Part shown: piece after piece, positions 63,990-64,000 of the stretch
How the letters are laid out: every line of letters begins with the position of its first letter
Position numbering within the stretch: position 1 is the first letter of the stretch
Assembly (NCBI GenBank): GCA_017441295.1
Contig: JAFRYA010000005.1
Span: 1-64,000, forward strand
Reading direction: 5' to 3'
DNA: 64,000 nucleotides
DNA from: Lachnospiraceae bacterium
GTDB lineage: Bacteria > Bacillota > Clostridia > Lachnospirales > Lachnospiraceae
The notes under the pieces: model-generated
Told to the model about the DNA's origin: nothing
The model's input: the letters and a program-made list of their open reading frames with translations, nothing else
Databases searched by the model: none
Translations under genes and position numbers: made by a program

Positions 63990-64000
63990 ATGAAACGGCT
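63990..64000 (+). CDS. Possible start of a gene running off the right edge
   Basis: ATG AAA CGG CT is all that is visible. It is proposed only because a good promoter ends 6 bases before it; there is no ribosome site, so it would be leaderless. The product is unknown. Confidence 0.25.

Overview
The window is a gene-dense stretch of a low-to-moderate GC Bacillota chromosome, most likely class Clostridia and plausibly a gut Lachnospirales-type bacterium. Supporting signs are strong GGAGG ribosome sites, TTG starts, the Prp/L27 pair with a cleavable L27 extension, RecU used with RuvAB, SepF, an mreBCD/mrdA/rodA operon, LexA boxes of the CGAAC-N4-GTTCG type, and a surface protein with dockerin, Ig-like and S-layer-homology (SLH) modules. 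The assignment below class level is inference. No tRNA, rRNA, CRISPR array, insertion sequence or prophage was seen, and no gene-free stretch exceeds about 200 bases.

Left part (1-7192): the C-terminal two thirds of a very large cell-envelope subtilase-type surface protein enters from the left edge and ends at a strong terminator. Two zinc-ribbon proteins follow, then a convergent lipoteichoic-acid-synthase-like membrane sulfatase. Centre-left (7279-23198, plus strand): polA-coaE-rluA-recU-(radical SAM)-(DUF2344)-rng form one overlapping run. It ends in an odd membrane-anchored protein whose N-terminus looks like sigma factor region 2. Then come rplU-prp-rpmA, obgE-yhbY-nadD-yqeK-rsfS and an S9 peptidase.

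SOS locus (23203-26208): lexA and a LysM-bearing YneA-like gene diverge across three LexA boxes. A XerC/D-like recombinase and a TtcA-like tRNA thiolase lie beside them. RecA (52927-54009) has its own textbook SOS promoter. From 26236 to the right edge almost everything is on the minus strand: rluD-lspA; a cell-shape/division operon (radC-mreB-mreC-mreD-mrdA-rodA-mgsA-P-loop gene-HlyD-like gene-yggS-sepF); a mismatch-repair/tRNA operon (unknown gene-miaB-mutS-mutL-miaA-ynbB); an EF-G paralogue with two flavoproteins; recA; and a long overlapping operon (NusG-II protein-Gx transporter-ruvA-ruvB-ftsW-degenerate PBP-yicC-gmk-rpoZ-rimO-pgsA-cinA).

Most of the window is conserved housekeeping: DNA replication and repair, ribosome assembly, rRNA/tRNA modification, wall elongation and division. 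The observations most worth following are a probably catalytically dead penicillin-binding protein translationally coupled to FtsW, a sigma-region-2-like domain tethered to the membrane, an EF-G paralogue without the NKxD motif, a NadD carrying an inserted calcium-loop-like segment, an unknown P-loop plus HlyD-like pair inside the SepF/Mre operon, and several gene starts that look leaderless. I did not find clear evidence for a wholly new defence or mobile system.
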